Shown here: positions 1 through 11,757 of the stretch, one piece after another | Position numbering within the stretch: position 1 is the first letter of the stretch | Layout: every line of letters begins with the position of its first letter | DNA from: Amorphophallus konjac | Lineage: Eukaryota > Streptophyta > Magnoliopsida > Alismatales > Araceae | Direction: 5' to 3' | DNA: 64,000 bases | NCBI GenBank assembly: GCA_022559845.1 | Contig: CM040121.1 | Coordinates: 572,558,140 to 572,622,139 of the forward strand | Translations under genes and position numbers: made by a program | Notes under the pieces: generated by a model | Database searches by the model: none | Seen by the model: the letters and a program-made list of their open reading frames with translations, nothing else | What the model was told of the DNA's origin: nothing

Positions 1-900
1 AGACTTAGGTTGCTGAAATTTGGTATGAAGTAATTTCTCTTCCTGATAGGCAACTGGGTTCTCTTTTATTTTATTTTATTTTATTTTAGGGACAAGAGTG
101 GATCGCACCATGTGTTCATTAAGACAAAGGAAAGGTGAACAAGTGAGATAAGAAACAGAGAAACCAACCCCCAAAAAAAAATCAACCACCCTGCGCAATA
201 TATGACTCCCCAAAAGATAATTCGTTGTTTACACGCGAAAAATAAATAAAAAATGCGGACACGCTAATGATGAATTAAAATTTGGGCGGTCTTGGGTATC
301 ATCAGCATGTTTATTTGCATTTCTTTATTTCGCGTTTTAGGTTTATTAGACGATTTAGGGTTCATGTATAGGACTTTTCCCCACCAACCAGAGTCGGTGT
401 TAATTTACATCGGAACAAGTCCAAACACCTTTGATTAATCATCGAAGAACGCATTTGCCTCTATTCATTGTGATATAAATGATCTTGATGATCTCCCATT
501 ACGGGTACATACTCTTGCAAAGAAATTTGAAGGCTTTATTTCCTTGAACATATGTGATTTGAATTACAATTGGTCTTTCAAGACCTCTACATATGGTCTC
601 GACTGTGTAATTGGGTTTTCAGGATAACATCCGGTCGCAACCAGAGCCTTTGAATTTGCTTCAATTTGTATTTGGATCTTTGAATTTGCTTTCGTCTTGA
701 TCAAGTTATTGAATTTACTTTTTGTCCCTTGATCGGACGGTTGAATTTGAATTCCATCACGAGGACCGTTGGATCGCTAAGATGATTATTGTCGGTCCGT
801 CGGAATTGTTTCGTGGTCATAATCACTCTTTTGATTGTGATCGGACCCTTAAGTTGGCTTGGTGTCCATAAAAGACATTCTCACCTGAGGCGGGGTATAT
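1..900. other. No gene recognised; AT-rich flank
   Basis: No open frame or domain is recognisable on either strand. Around 720-860 the sequence repeats phrases such as TTGAATTTG and GATCGGAC, which suggests decayed repeat. It leads into the tandem arrays on its right. Confidence 0.5.
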
Positions 901-1009
901 TTGTAATTTTCCCTCCATCAAGGTATTTTTGCAGTTTTCTCAAACTTTGAGATATTCTTGCAATTTCTTACTTTCTTGGAGATAGTCTCATCGTTTCTTG
1001 ACTTCATGG

Positions 1010-1565
1010 GCATTGACTTTTAGGATATAGCCCCGTCACTTCTCGACTTCCTGAGCATTCTTGTCATTCTGACTTTTCCGTATATATTTGACATTTCTTG
1101 ACTTGTCGGAGATAGCCCCGTCATGTCTTGACTTCCTGGACATTCTTGTCATTCTGACTTTTCGGCATATATTTGACATTTCTTGACTTCTCGAAGATAG
1201 CCCCGTCATGTCTCGACTTCCTGGGCATATCGGTCACTTCTTGACTTTTTGGAGATAGCCCCGTCACTTCTTGACTTCCTAGACATCTGCCATTTCTTGA
1301 CTTTTTGGAGGTCACCCCGTCGTTTGACTTCCTGAACGCTCCTGACTTCCTTTCTTGACTTCTCGAAAATAGCCCGTCATTTGACTTCTTAGGCATTTCT
1401 CGTCTATATATCTTTGATTTCTCGAAAATAACCCCGTCATTTGACTTCTTGGGTATTCCTCGTCTTCATTTCATGACTTCTCGAAAATATCCCCGTCATT
1501 CGACTTCCTGGACATTCCTCGCCTTCCTTTCATGACTTCTCGGAAACAGCCCCGTCATTCGACTT
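1010..1565. repeat. Degenerate tandem array, CTTGACTTC-rich
   Basis: About ten imperfect copies of a 55-65 bp unit. Each has TCTTGACTTC or a close variant, then a stretch like GGGCATTCTTGTCATT, and an ATAGCCCCGTCA block. The 91-residue minus-strand frame here (KSQEV, KSRN repeats) is produced by the repeat and is not a gene. Confidence 0.75.
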
Positions 1566-1799
1566 CTTGGGTATTCTGAGCCTGAATTTCTTGATTTTTC
1601 AAGATTTATTTGTAAGTTCATCATTTTCTGAGTTTGCAGACATGATAGCTCTTGGCCATGAAAGAGATACATGGACTTGGATGATTAGCCATAAGTCAAA
1701 CTCAGGAGAGTGCACACCACTTCAGGGAAGGGGTGTGATCCCGCTCCACCGAGTCGTGCAAATAGTGTCAACCAGAACAATGACATTCTTTGGTAATTT

Positions 1800-2275
1800 T
1801 GAGACCCCACAAATGGGGGTATTTCTGTAATTTTCCCGCAATCAGGGGTACTTATGTAATTTGTACTTCATCGAGGACATTTCTGTAATTTTTCCATCAC
1901 CGGAGGTATTTATGCAAATTTTCCACCACTGGGGGTATTTCTGCAATTTTTCCTTCATCAGGGATATTTTTGTAATTTTTTTCCGACATCATGGTCATTT
2001 CTGTAATTTTTCCGTTATCGGGGGTATTCCTACAATTTTCCTACCACCGGGGATATTTCTGTAATTTTTTTACTACTCGGGATATTTCTACAATTTTCCT
2101 ACCACCGGGGATTTTTCTGCAATTTTCCTACCACCGAGGATATTTCTGTAATTTTTCCACCACTCGGGATATTTTTATAATTTTCCCACTACCGGGGATA
2201 TTTCTACAATTTTTCTACTACTCGGGGTATTTCTACAATTTTCCTCCTATCGGAGGTTTGTCTGCAATTTCCCAA
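1800..2275. repeat. Tandem array of a ~30 bp unit (about 15 copies)
   Basis: The unit reads roughly ACCGGGGATATTTCTG followed by CAATTTTCCTACC, with point changes. Two looser copies occur near 890-960. The period of about 30 keeps frames open on the plus strand (repeated IFLQFSY-type peptides), which explains the long frames there without invoking a gene. Confidence 0.85.
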
Positions 2276-2810
2276 AGTTTCTTCATGACTTTATGCTATT
2301 TATGAAATTCATTTGATTTCTCCATCATTTTAGCAATCTTGCTTCACCACAAGAGTAATATCTCTAGTGATGGGGACATATATGCAATATATCCCCTTGT
2401 GATTTTTTTTCAACAACAAAGCACAAGCTTTTCTCTTCTTTTTTTCTATTTGACTTGGGCCTCTTAGAAGCTCACCAAGTCTTCCTCATGCGGGAATTCT
2501 CTCAAGTCTCTTCCCTCTTGCTTCGTGTCTTTCCTTGGAGTTGTAGGCTCTCTTTTATAGAAGGTGGAAGTGGACCGGAGGCTAGGTGGCTCCGGTGGAA
2601 ACACCCCCCCTCCAGTGGAAGTCCAAAGGTTAATAGGGTGTTTGGGAGCACTTTTTTAAAAAAAACTCTTTTTATCTAAAAAATTGTGATGTGTCAATTT
2701 TTAATTTAAATTTTAAAATTGATAAAAGTTAATTGTTTCTGTTTGGCATCATTGATATAATTTTTAAAATTTTTGTAGTTATGTTTGGTGTTCGTCCACA
2801 TGTGGTCTCA

Positions 2811-3240
2811 CGGAGAGAGAGAGAGAGAGAGAGAGATGCAGGGGGGAGTCGGAGGAGGGGGGAGGGGCTGCGCAGGGGGGGGAGGGGGGGAGGGGGAACC
2901 GGAGGGGGGGGAGGGGGCTGCGGGAGCCGGAGGGGGGGAACCGGAGGGAGGGGGAGGGGGTGCGCAGGGGGGGGCTGCGAGAGCCAGAGGGGGGGAACCG
3001 GAGGGAGGGGGAGGGGGATGCGCGGGGGGGGGGGGGGGAACCGGAGGGAGGGGGAGGGGGCTGCGGGAGCCGGAGGGGGAGGGGGATGCCCAGGGGGGGC
3101 GGGGGCTGCGGGAGCCGGAGGGGGGGAACCGGAGGGAGGGGGAGGGGGCTGCACAGGGGGGAGGGACAGTCTGCGGGAGGGAGAGGGAGGGGGAGACGCG
3201 GGGGAGGGGAGGGGGTCGCGAGTGGGAGAGAGCGAGGCGT
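2811..3240. repeat. GA microsatellite and G-rich tandem repeat
   Basis: A (GA)n run at about 2814-2836 passes into roughly 400 bp made of GGGGGAGGGGG, GGAGCCGGAGG and GGGAACCGGAGG modules, almost free of T on the plus strand. Glycine/arginine-rich and proline-rich frames on the two strands are composition artefacts. There are many runs of four or more G, so G-quadruplex formation on the plus strand is plausible. Confidence 0.9.
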
Positions 3241-3510
3241 CGTGAGTGTTTTTAAAAAAAAAATTGGTCTAATGTTGTTTTTTTTTTTGAGGAAGATTTA
3301 CACGGGAGTAGATTTTCTCCCTAAAAGTTAGGAGAGGCAAACCAAACATGGTTATAAGATCTCTTGCTCTTTTTTTTTTTAAATTAAGAGAAAAAAGAGG
3401 TAAAAAAGAGTAACCAAACAGCCTATAAGGTGAACACCCCCTCCCCCCTTCTCTTCCTCTTCTTTTTTCTTCTCTTTTTCTGTCTTTTTTCTTGCACAAG
3501 AGAGAAAGGA

Positions 3511-3795
3511 CCGGAGGGGGTCCCCCCTCCGGTGCATGAGGATCGGAGGGGGTCCCTCCGGTCAAAACAGTACCGGAGGGGGTCCCCCTCCGGTGCATGA
3601 GGACCGGAGGGGGTCCCTCAGGTACTGTTTTGTACCGGAGGGGGTTCCCCCTCCGGTTTGACTGGGACCGGAGGGGCCCCTCCGGTCAAACCTGCACCGG
3701 AGGGGGGCCTCCGATGCACATGCGACCGGAGGGGGGGCTCCCTCCGGTCTGGTGCAACCGGAGGGGGTCCCCTCCGCTGCCACCTAGCCGGAGGT
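3511..3795. repeat. Array of ~9 short CCGGAGGGGG palindromes
   Basis: Each unit is a 19-26 bp hairpin with arms CCGGAGGGG and CCCCTCCGG around a short centre. Units are separated by about 8-12 bp (for example GTGCATGAGGA or CAAACCTGCA). Copies sit near 3511-3532, 3542-3563, 3572-3595, 3602-3622, 3633-3657, 3667-3685, 3696-3714, 3724-3749 and 3758-3778. Both arms vary while the fold is kept. Confidence 0.85.
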
Positions 3796-3799
3796 GGTT

Positions 3800-4237
3800 T
3801 TGCTCTTGACATTTTGACCTTTTTTTATAGTAAATTTCAGGGTTCAACATCCGCCTACACAAGAAAAAATCTCCCCTACGAGGCAGCTGCAATACAAATG
3901 CCACAATAAGCTATTGCATAACAGCTACTGAAAAGCTTCCCCAGAATAAAAGAATTGCCAAAATCCTAACCACGAGGAAGGTCTTGTTGACTCCATGTAA
4001 ACCGATACTACTCCTGGAATTCCTGGATTGCAGCAAAAAGATTCTCCCTTGTAATTTCTCAAAAGTACAGGAAGAGCAAAAGGGAAGGGGCATTAAGACA
4101 AGGGGCCTTATTCCCTGGAAAATCAAGCATAGCCTCTTTACCTCCTCCATAGAGCCTAACTATGGAAAGGCTTCGGAGGAGGCCGAGTAATCTAAGGCAT
4201 GTCCCATCCTCTTCAATGTAAAGCCAAGAATAGAAGT
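3800..4237. other. Sequence 3' of the ORANGE-like gene; nothing assigned
   Basis: Possible 3' untranslated or replaced sequence downstream of the minus-strand gene. A minus frame at 4059-4352 overlaps the last candidate exon in another frame and resembles no family I know. Confidence 0.4.
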
Positions 4238-4550
4238 CTATAATGTGTCCCTCTTTAGAAAGGAGACTATCTGCATCCCACATGCAGCATCTAATTGTAT
4301 TTCTTCTCCTCCTACCCGAGGCCACCTTATGAGAGTAACTGGTATTGTACACATTTTAACAAAATCATCGAAAATTAGCTCACATGATTCATCTATTCCA
4401 TGAATAACCTTGGGAGCTGATAGTAAGTTACCAAAGTCTGAAAACAATGCCCTGATGTTTGCATGGCCTAACCCATCACCACTGTCCACACTGTGTCTCA
4501 ATATTATCAGGCAACCCAAAAAATGTTCCCTACATACATCGGCATTTTGA
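4238..4550 (-). CDS. Candidate terminal exon of the OR-like gene, unrelated to OR
   Basis: Directly downstream of OR exon 5 a TTTCTCTCAG acceptor precedes an open stretch from 4550 to a TAG at 4238-4240. Exon 5 ends in phase 2 (AG). Joining gives Ser-Gln, the residues OR has there, and the frame then continues for about 100 residues (NADVCREHFLGCLIILRHS ... IVSFLKRDTL) with no OR similarity. The joined frame would be 945 bp, or 314 residues, close to the usual OR length of about 307. It lacks the OR second helix and zinc fingers. It could be a genuine chimeric exon, part of another gene fused by rearrangement, or intronic sequence ahead of a lost exon. I do not recognise the encoded family. 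Confidence 0.4.
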
Positions 4551-4700
4551 CTGAGAGAAAAAGAAAACACAAAATAGCATGCATCACTTGCATCAAAACT
4601 GATACAAAACAGAAAGATCCCACTGAATATCCACACATCCAACAACACAAACTGTAAATGGATAATAACCAAAAACTTTGATTCAGAATAGTCAGGTTAC

Positions 4701-7700
4701 CTCAGCTGCATTGGCAAATGCACACTATGAATAAAATCTGCATATGATGTGCCCCCTAATCCCAGTTTAAGCTCTAGCTGGAAAGATTGTCAAAGAACAA
4801 TGCAAATACTTAGAAGTAAAACTGATTAATGAGCAAAGCATTCAATACAAAAAGATAAACTGCACATTTACCTGATTGATTATTTAAACTACAAAAGCAT
4901 TACAAATGGAATTCAAGGCAATACCTATTATACTGAACACTAGATTTATCCCTTGTCCATGAAAAGAATCAGGTAGCATAAGCTAGAAGTAAAATATCAA
5001 AATAACAGCACCCTTCAACTTAGTGAGATTATCTAAATGCACCTTCAAAAAAATGATAAACAATGATAGTAGATATGAGATATTTTTATTTAACCTTTTT
5101 TTGCAAGGACTAATTGTTTGTTGCCAATTTTATTAAACAATCCAAAGCAGTGGGGAGGATCCTTCACACATAGAGTAAACACTTGAGCCACAAAATAGAA
5201 ATGAGTAGTGGCTTACAGGTCTTTGAGTCCTCTGCAGGAACTTTAAGCAATGCAACAGCAAATAAAAGAAGCTCTAATACAGATATGTTCACATAAGTTG
5301 TACCTCTCCAAAACATGAAATGATTGTGTTCCTTCCACATTTTCCAACACATCAAATGAGGTAGAAGTCTCTGAGACATAAGAGTCTGTCCAAGTATATT
5401 CTTGACTCTTGAGGATATGAATGTAAGTTCACTTATGAATACCAACAACCTGGGGTGTTGGACAGGCTAAAATCAGCCAACATCAGATAGGGATCATGTA
5501 GGATAACGTATTGCTGAAGCAGTAAGTCTTCCATGGATTTTGCAGAACAGCTGGTTCTGACCAGACTCATCAGGATCATATCAGGGTGAAGCCAGCTAGA
5601 TCCCTATCCGTTTCAGATGTTGAATTCCTTGTTTTATAGTCATCAGTAAAATAAAAACCACAGTACCTTGGAAAAGTTGTGGGCCCCATGTCAGTTTGAA
5701 AAACAAGATTATAGTTGAATTCGGGATGGAAAGCAACTTCTTCTAGACTAGTATTTTCCTTTCTTTTTTATCATTCATCTCATTTATAACATCTTAGCAT
5801 AAAATGGGACTACATGATCTAGAGTTCAACTTGATAATCTTTTGTAAGAGTGAAATGAACCGAAAATGGTCAAAATAGTAAAGTACTTTTCTAAAAAATG
5901 TAATGAATAAGCCAAAAAGATTAGATAAGATTGAAAAAGAGATGAAAATTGTTCTTGACAGAATAAACCATGAAAATCAATAATTGGATACAGAAAGCTT
6001 ACAGTTGGAGCAAGAAGGCCACCAAAAATGATGATCCCAGCAATGAGAGAAAAACAACTTGCATAGTACATCTTAAGATTTGCCGGTGTCTGAAAAAAAT
6101 GATTAGTTAATAATTTTACTGATCATGTTACCTATTATCATTTGATAATTAATTAGTAACAAAATAAAGAGAATTTTACAAGAAAGATGGGCATCCACTA
6201 TCTACAACAACAAAAAGGGCATTTTATAATACTTACTAATGGAGGCAGAAAAGGTATAAATGACGGGAAATCAGGAAGCTCGTTTTCTTGTTTCACATCT
6301 AAAATTCCAAGTTCGGCACTTTTGATTCTCTGCTGTATCCGTAATCTCCGAACCTACACACAATTAAACAATGATGTGAGTTTAGTTTAAAAAACCTGAT
6401 GATTTTCTTTTTGTCACAGACAGAGAAGAAAAAGAATTCATAGACAAAAAAGTCATATCCCTCATTGTCCCACAGCAGCACAGGGATGTAAGTTGTACAT
6501 GTCTGGGTCTATTCTGTTCATCAATTAGAACAAAAGCACAAACTCAAATGGGATATATTGAATGAGAAGATACCTCTAGGTATAAGGCAAGCTAAATATC
6601 TGGTTCAATCATTAATTCAAAGAGTTTTCAGATCTAGATGTCATATTAGGAAGAGGATGATGCATTACAACCTTTAGAAAAGTTCAAAGAGTTAAGTGGA
6701 GACAGCAATGATAGGTAGACAAATATGGTTAAGATCCCTTTTAATGCAAAACTCCCAACACTGTTGTTGGAGGTAAGAGTCATTCAACTCAGTATCTCAT
6801 ATGCATGGCCCGCTTATAAAACACATCAACCATCATCTACCTTTAAGGACAATGTACTTAGTCATGCATGGGCGAGAAAGAAATGCTGGAACACTAGATA
6901 ATAACAATGATAAGGAGATTATGTGCCGTTTAGTGCTTAAACTCATGCTCAACTCATTTTGGCATTATTCCACTTTTCTAAATAAATTTTCAGCGTCATG
7001 TTTTAAAGGGTGAGATACTTTCCCGTGATTCCAATCCAAGATATTAGAAGGCAATAGTAGCTCAATGCATGTACTATTTAACCATATGGATCACTTTCAA
7101 ATTGACTGGGACAAAAAATGTTAGTACACAAGATTTTTCCTCGTGCAACATTTCTCATCCTTATGCAAAGACAGAAATCCCAGGAACTTGTCGGTAAAGA
7201 AGCTAGAGATTACAAGTGACTATTAGGTCTCTCTGGATCACATAGAAAATTGTTGTAAGTGCATCGGTTATTCCATGTCCAAAGTTTGTGCATACATCAT
7301 GCACTTGGTATGTACATGGGTTGATGTTCTCAAGTGGTAGTTGAACTATCCAAAGCCCCATTCCTAGGATGAACTTTTGTTTTCTTCCAATGATACTTAA
7401 ATGGAAAAAGAAACAAAGAATTAAATGCATCATTATCTTCGACTCACAGAAAATTGAAAAGAATACCTACTTACAAGAGCAAGAGGACTAGAAGTGAACA
7501 GATGTATCGGTTCTTAATTCAAATATAAAAATAAATAAGGCACACCTCCTCCATATGCAAGAAGATTTTATTTCGACGGCTTCTGATGTTGTCTTGAATC
7601 TCTTGCAATTCCATCTTAGCAAAATCTTGAACAGTTTCTGGTCCTTCTATGATGCAAAAGCTGCATTCATTTCACATATACATTACATAAAAAAGGGAGG

Positions 7701-9572
7701 AAAGAACTAATTAACAATATCAATCTATGTAGTCTGAGACGTGAGGCGACCAAGGGGTCGCCTCATGCCTCAAACACCTAGGCGATGGCCTAGGCGTTTG
7801 AGGCGTTCGAGGCGTTTGAGGCAAAATTTTATTAAATTTATATATTTCATTCAAAAAATAAACTATATGTCTAAATATCACAAAAATGGCTATATAAAGT
7901 CAATAAATTTCCTAAATTCATTCAATCCTATGATTCAAATTATTATGACTCACTAAATTCACATAGAATTTAACAAACCAAATTACAACTATTAAGATAC
8001 CAATAATGAAGAAACTAATAAATTCAGAAAACTGACGTAAAACAAATTCTGGTGAGTCAAAAGGTAATCTCTCACATTCTGAAAGAGAAGAAATTAAAAA
8101 AATAATAAATCTTACAGGTAGAGAGAGAGTGAGATAGACCACCGTCAAAAACCACGTTATGTGTGTGTCTATGTGAGGCAGAGAGAGAGTGAGACCAACT
8201 GTGGTCAGAGTGAGGCGAGGCAGGGCGAGGCGAGACGACCTCGCCTCAGCGCCTAGGTGCACTTTTAACAACATAGATACCAGTTGATGTGCACGTGCAC
8301 CATGGTAAAGTCATAAAGCACATAGATACTCTCAACTGACTAAGATAGACAACAAAGCATACTGGCTCTACATATTTCACAGCGAAGCATACTGGCTCTA
8401 CATATTTCACAGCGAATTAAGACTGATATAAGGATGGACATGAAAACAAAATTGCCAAATTTGACATGAATTGATGCAAATCTAGGTTTGAATGCACAAA
8501 ACAGCCCATCAAAGATTTTGACACAAATTTATTGTTAAATGAATCAAGCCCAATATGAATGACAATTAAATGTAACTAGTTTCAATTGATGTATCACATC
8601 ATGAATTCAATGCCCTTCCAATTGAGATTTTCAATCTCTCTGGTTTTCTTGTTCATTTTGAACATCTTAAAATGAATAAAATAATGAATTGAGAAAGAGA
8701 ATCTCTTCTGGAACTGATCCATTTGTTGGGACCAAAACTTGCCAAATGAACACTCCTTGATTGGCTTACCAGTCTTGGAAGAAGGAAATGCAGCCTATGG
8801 CGTAACCTCTCAGTCCTTCCGTCAACCCCAATCAGCAACAAGTCCTGTCCGTATCTAACTGCTCACCAAAGTTCGCTTTCCATCTGCCTCTGAAGTATGA
8901 CTAATGACGTACCCCTCAAGCTCCTTTTCTCCAGGGGGGCTTCAGCAATCCCAAATGCTCATTATAAAGCAAGGAATACTTGGAAACGTTCTTCTGCCTT
9001 AAAAACACAAGGACTTGCTGCGTTTACAGTCTATCATGTGGATCCAGGCATGCGGAACAGCCTATGGCAATGTTTGAAAACGGAGGGACTAGTAAAGAGA
9101 TCATGTCCAAGCATGCCAATCAACTGAATCAAGCCATTCAAATTCTCCTGTTCCCGCCGATTGTAAACTGGGGTAAAAAAAAGAAGGGAAACCCTTCTTT
9201 GTCGAAAAGACAGAACCAAGGGAAGCAGAGACTAATTGTAACCCTGACGGCCAGTAAAAGACTCCACCGGGCCAAACAGAGACGACCTCTTAGCCGACGA
9301 CACAGACAAACAGAGAGAGAGAGAGAGAGAGAGTACCCGGCGGGGTTCTTCTCCGGCGAATCGCCGGCCGTGGCAGTGGAAGGATCAGCCGAGGACGCAA
9401 ACAAGGAAGAGGCTGCGGCGGCGGCGTCGGTGTCACCGCCCGCAGCGCTGCCGGCGGCGGCCATGGAGCGCCATCTAAGGAAGGCGGGCGGCCGCGCCCT
9501 CCAGCCGCGCGGGGCCGCCGAGGGCTTCACCTGAGGAGAAGAACAGGTGATGATCCGGCCGGAGCAGAGCAT
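4701..9572 (-). CDS. OR: ORANGE (OR) protein, exons 1-5 (5' two thirds of the gene)
   Basis: OR proteins are plastid membrane co-chaperones that stabilise phytoene synthase and promote carotenoid storage. Exons on the minus strand are 9572-9337, 7660-7546, 6353-6237, 6089-6003 and 4777-4701. All junctions are GT-AG and keep frame. Exon 1 gives a serine/alanine/arginine-rich transit peptide starting MLCSGRIITC and ending NPAG. Exon 2 begins with FCIIEGPETVQDFAKM and carries IRSRRNKIFLHMEE. Exon 3 has VRRLRIQQRIKS and PSFIPFLPPL. Exon 4 carries the first membrane helix (FSLIAGIIIFGGLLAPT). Exon 5 has LELKLGLGGTSY and ends LPMQL. This follows Arabidopsis OR from my knowledge of the family. The second membrane helix and the DnaJ-like CxxCxGxG zinc fingers are not found downstream. 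I chose the ATG at 9572 because the transit-like sequence then has about the usual length; an upstream in-frame ATG exists. Confidence 0.88.
7723..8278. mobile_element. Small non-autonomous DNA element, CGCCTAGGCG type, in OR intron 1
   Basis: The ends share an inverted ATCTATGT and carry GC-rich self-complementary blocks (GAGGCGACC, CGCCTAGG, CCTAGGCG, GAGGCG) around an AT-rich centre. Such GAGGCG/CGCCTC fold-back elements are common in plant introns and resemble non-autonomous hAT elements. I could not find a convincing target duplication, so exact ends are uncertain. Confidence 0.55.
8357..8416. repeat. Exact 30-bp tandem duplication
   Basis: The unit GCATACTGGCTCTACATATT plus ten more bases occurs twice without mismatch, inside OR intron 1. 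This looks like a recent local duplication. Confidence 0.95.
9307..9336. repeat. (GA)n microsatellite abutting the OR exon 1 donor site
   Basis: The GA/CT run starts two bases after the minus-strand GT donor of OR exon 1 (9336-9335), so the intron opens with GTACTCTCTC. Pyrimidine-rich intron starts of this kind are variable in length between alleles. Confidence 0.8.
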
Positions 9573-10454
9573 CCTCTCCCCCACACCCACCCTCGCTTCT
9601 CTCTCTCTCTCGCCCTTTCCACTCCCCGTGGGGTTGCGACGCGACGCGACGCGGAGCTGCGCCAGTTGCTCGTGCCGCAAAATACAAATAACAGCCACAC
9701 TGGCGAGTGGCGACTGTGGTTCGGACCGGGGTGGGGGGAGGGGGGGAGTGGTGAGGGCGGAAGAAACCACGTGTCGTCATATCTGAGGTCCGAAGTGGAA
9801 GACCACGCAGGATCCCATTTTTTGCAACTGCCAGCGAGAGAAATGGTGGCGTGGGCAGGCGGCCTTTGTTCCCACACCAACCATGTGATGGAAGGTGACG
9901 TCAACTGCAATGCTTGAATGGCGGCGCCAATTGCCGGTGATACGACGTCGTTGAATTTAAAGTTACGTTAATATCGAGATAAATTATGATAAAAATAGAT
10001 GTAAATTATTTTAATTCAATTTATCTATATTCTTATTCTAACGTACATTTGATACTTAGTGAATAAATATGTCAGTATCTTTATTATTTATTTGATAAAA
10101 TTAAAGATACAATGAGAATAGATGTTACAAATAGATTATTTTATCTTTCTTATCTTGGATTATAAGACATAATATTATTCTTTATTTGATTTAGATTTTT
10201 CAAATCTTCAACTTAAGGTTCGTACTTATCACTTAGATAATTAATTAATATTAATGTTCATAATTATCACTAATGATGAACCTAAATAATTTTAATGATC
10301 ATCTTGATTTCTAATAATGAAAATATTATTGAATTAATTTTATTATTAATTATGAGTGAATGAAAGTGAATGGAGATAGAATGATGAATGGGGTGAATGG
10401 AGAGAGAGAGAACCCATTCTAACTTTTTGTTGGAATGAGTTATCTCTGAATTAT
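9573..10454. other. OR upstream region and AT-rich spacer
   Basis: 9573-9930 is GC-rich and should contain the OR 5' untranslated region and promoter. It has a CT-rich stretch (9595-9620), but I see no clear TATA box. From 9950 to 10454 the base composition drops to strongly AT-rich with no coding signal, and it probably derives from decayed repeat. Confidence 0.4.
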
Positions 10455-11757
10455 ATGTAGAGGCTGAGGAGCAGGTGAGAAAAGCTATTTTGCAGGAAGC
10501 TCATGGTTCCCATTATGCCGTGCATCCCGGAGCAACCAAGATGTATTGTAATTTGAAGAGGCAATTTTGGTGGTCGAATATGAAAAAGGATGTTGTTGAG
10601 TTCGTGGTCAGATGTCTAATATGTCAACAGGTGAAGGCGGAACATCAGTGGCCAGGTGACACCTTGCAACCTTTGGAGATTCCTGCATGGAAATGAGACC
10701 ACGTGACTACATATTTTGTGGTCAGTTTTCCAAGAACCCAGGGTGGCCATGATGGTATATGGTTGACAATTGACAGATTGACCAAGAATGTCAGGTTGTT
10801 GCCAATTAAGATGAGTTGGGGAGTCCATAAAATTGGCCAGATTGTACGTGAAACGGATTGTTCCCCTACACGGCGTCCCTATTTCTATTGCGTCCGATCG
10901 GGATCCCCGTTTCACTTCTAATTTCTGGAGGAATTTTCAGAAGGCCTTGGGAACGGAGTTAGCTTTTAGGCCAGCTTATCACCCTCAATCCGATGGGCAG
11001 TCGGAGAGAACTATCCATACCCTATAAGATATGTTGAGAGCTTGTTGTCTTGAGTGGCAAAGGTCGTGGATTCATCATTTGCTGTTGGTAGAATTCGCTT
11101 ACAACAACAGCTATCATTCTAGTCTGGGCATGACACCTTATGAGGTATTATATCGAAGACCGTGTCGCACTCCACTTGACTCGTTTGAGGTTGGTGAGCG
11201 AGTAATGACATGACCTGAATGGGTGCAACAATGTGTGGAGGTGGTACAATTGATTAGATAGAAATTGCAGGCAGCCCAAAGTGGACAGAAGAGTTATGCA
11301 GATCGGCGAAGGCTACCTATTACCTTTGAGGTGGGAGACCGGGTGTTCTTAAAAGTCTCCCCTATGAAGGGCGTGGTGCGATTCGACAAGTGTGGGAAGT
11401 TGAGTCCCCATTATATATATTGGGCATTTTCTCATTGTAGAGCGTGTTGGCCCAGCGGCATATCACTTGCAGCTACCTCCAGAGATGAATATGGTGCATG
11501 ATGTGTTCCACGTGTCGATGCTGCGGAAATACATGTCCGATGATTCTCATGTGTTGGAAGGCTCGGTGTGGCCTAAAGTGACGTCGGATCTGTCTATTCC
11601 TGAGTACCCCATTCTCATTGAAGATCGGAGTGAGCAGCAGTTGAGAAATAAGGTTATACCCTTGGTTAAGGTGGTCTGGCAGCGCCATTCAGGAAACGAG
11701 GCAACTTGGGAGCGTGAAGATGAGATGCAGCAACGATTCCCATATTTGTTTGGGTAA
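10455..11757 (+). pseudogene. Ty3/gypsy chromovirus integrase and chromodomain remnant (Tekay/Del-like)
   Basis: Pieces in three frames give the integrase zinc-binding module (HGSHYAVHPG ... CLICQQVK, HHCC), the catalytic core (WLTIDRLTK, SDRDPRFTSNFW, HPQSDGQSERT) and the C-terminal part (QKSYADRRR, VGDRVFLKVSPMKGV). A chromodomain-like end follows (HDVFHVSMLRKY ... WQRHSGNEATWERED). It is inactive: TGG has become TGA at about 10694, there is a frameshift near 10850, and further stops lie near 11023, 11211 and 11258. It has no gag, protease or reverse transcriptase upstream. Integrase joins cDNA to the genome; the chromodomain targets heterochromatin. Confidence 0.9.

Noticed and set aside
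2729..3331. Long proline-rich (minus) and glycine/arginine-rich (plus) frames
   Set aside because: They exist on both strands in several frames because the G-rich repeat lacks stop codons; no start context or domain supports them.
4059..4352. 97-residue minus frame overlapping the candidate OR terminal exon
   Set aside because: Different frame from the phase-matched exon; no motif and no good acceptor at its start.
5164..5448. 94-residue minus frame with a WKMWKEHNHFMFWRG-like stretch, possibly a LINE reverse transcriptase tail
   Set aside because: It lies in OR intron 4 and faintly recalls the zinc-binding end of plant LINEs, but a single weak stretch is not enough.
8980..9534. 184-residue plus frame over OR exon 1
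   Set aside because: It is antisense to OR exon 1 and intron 1; the opposite strand has the family match and splice sites.
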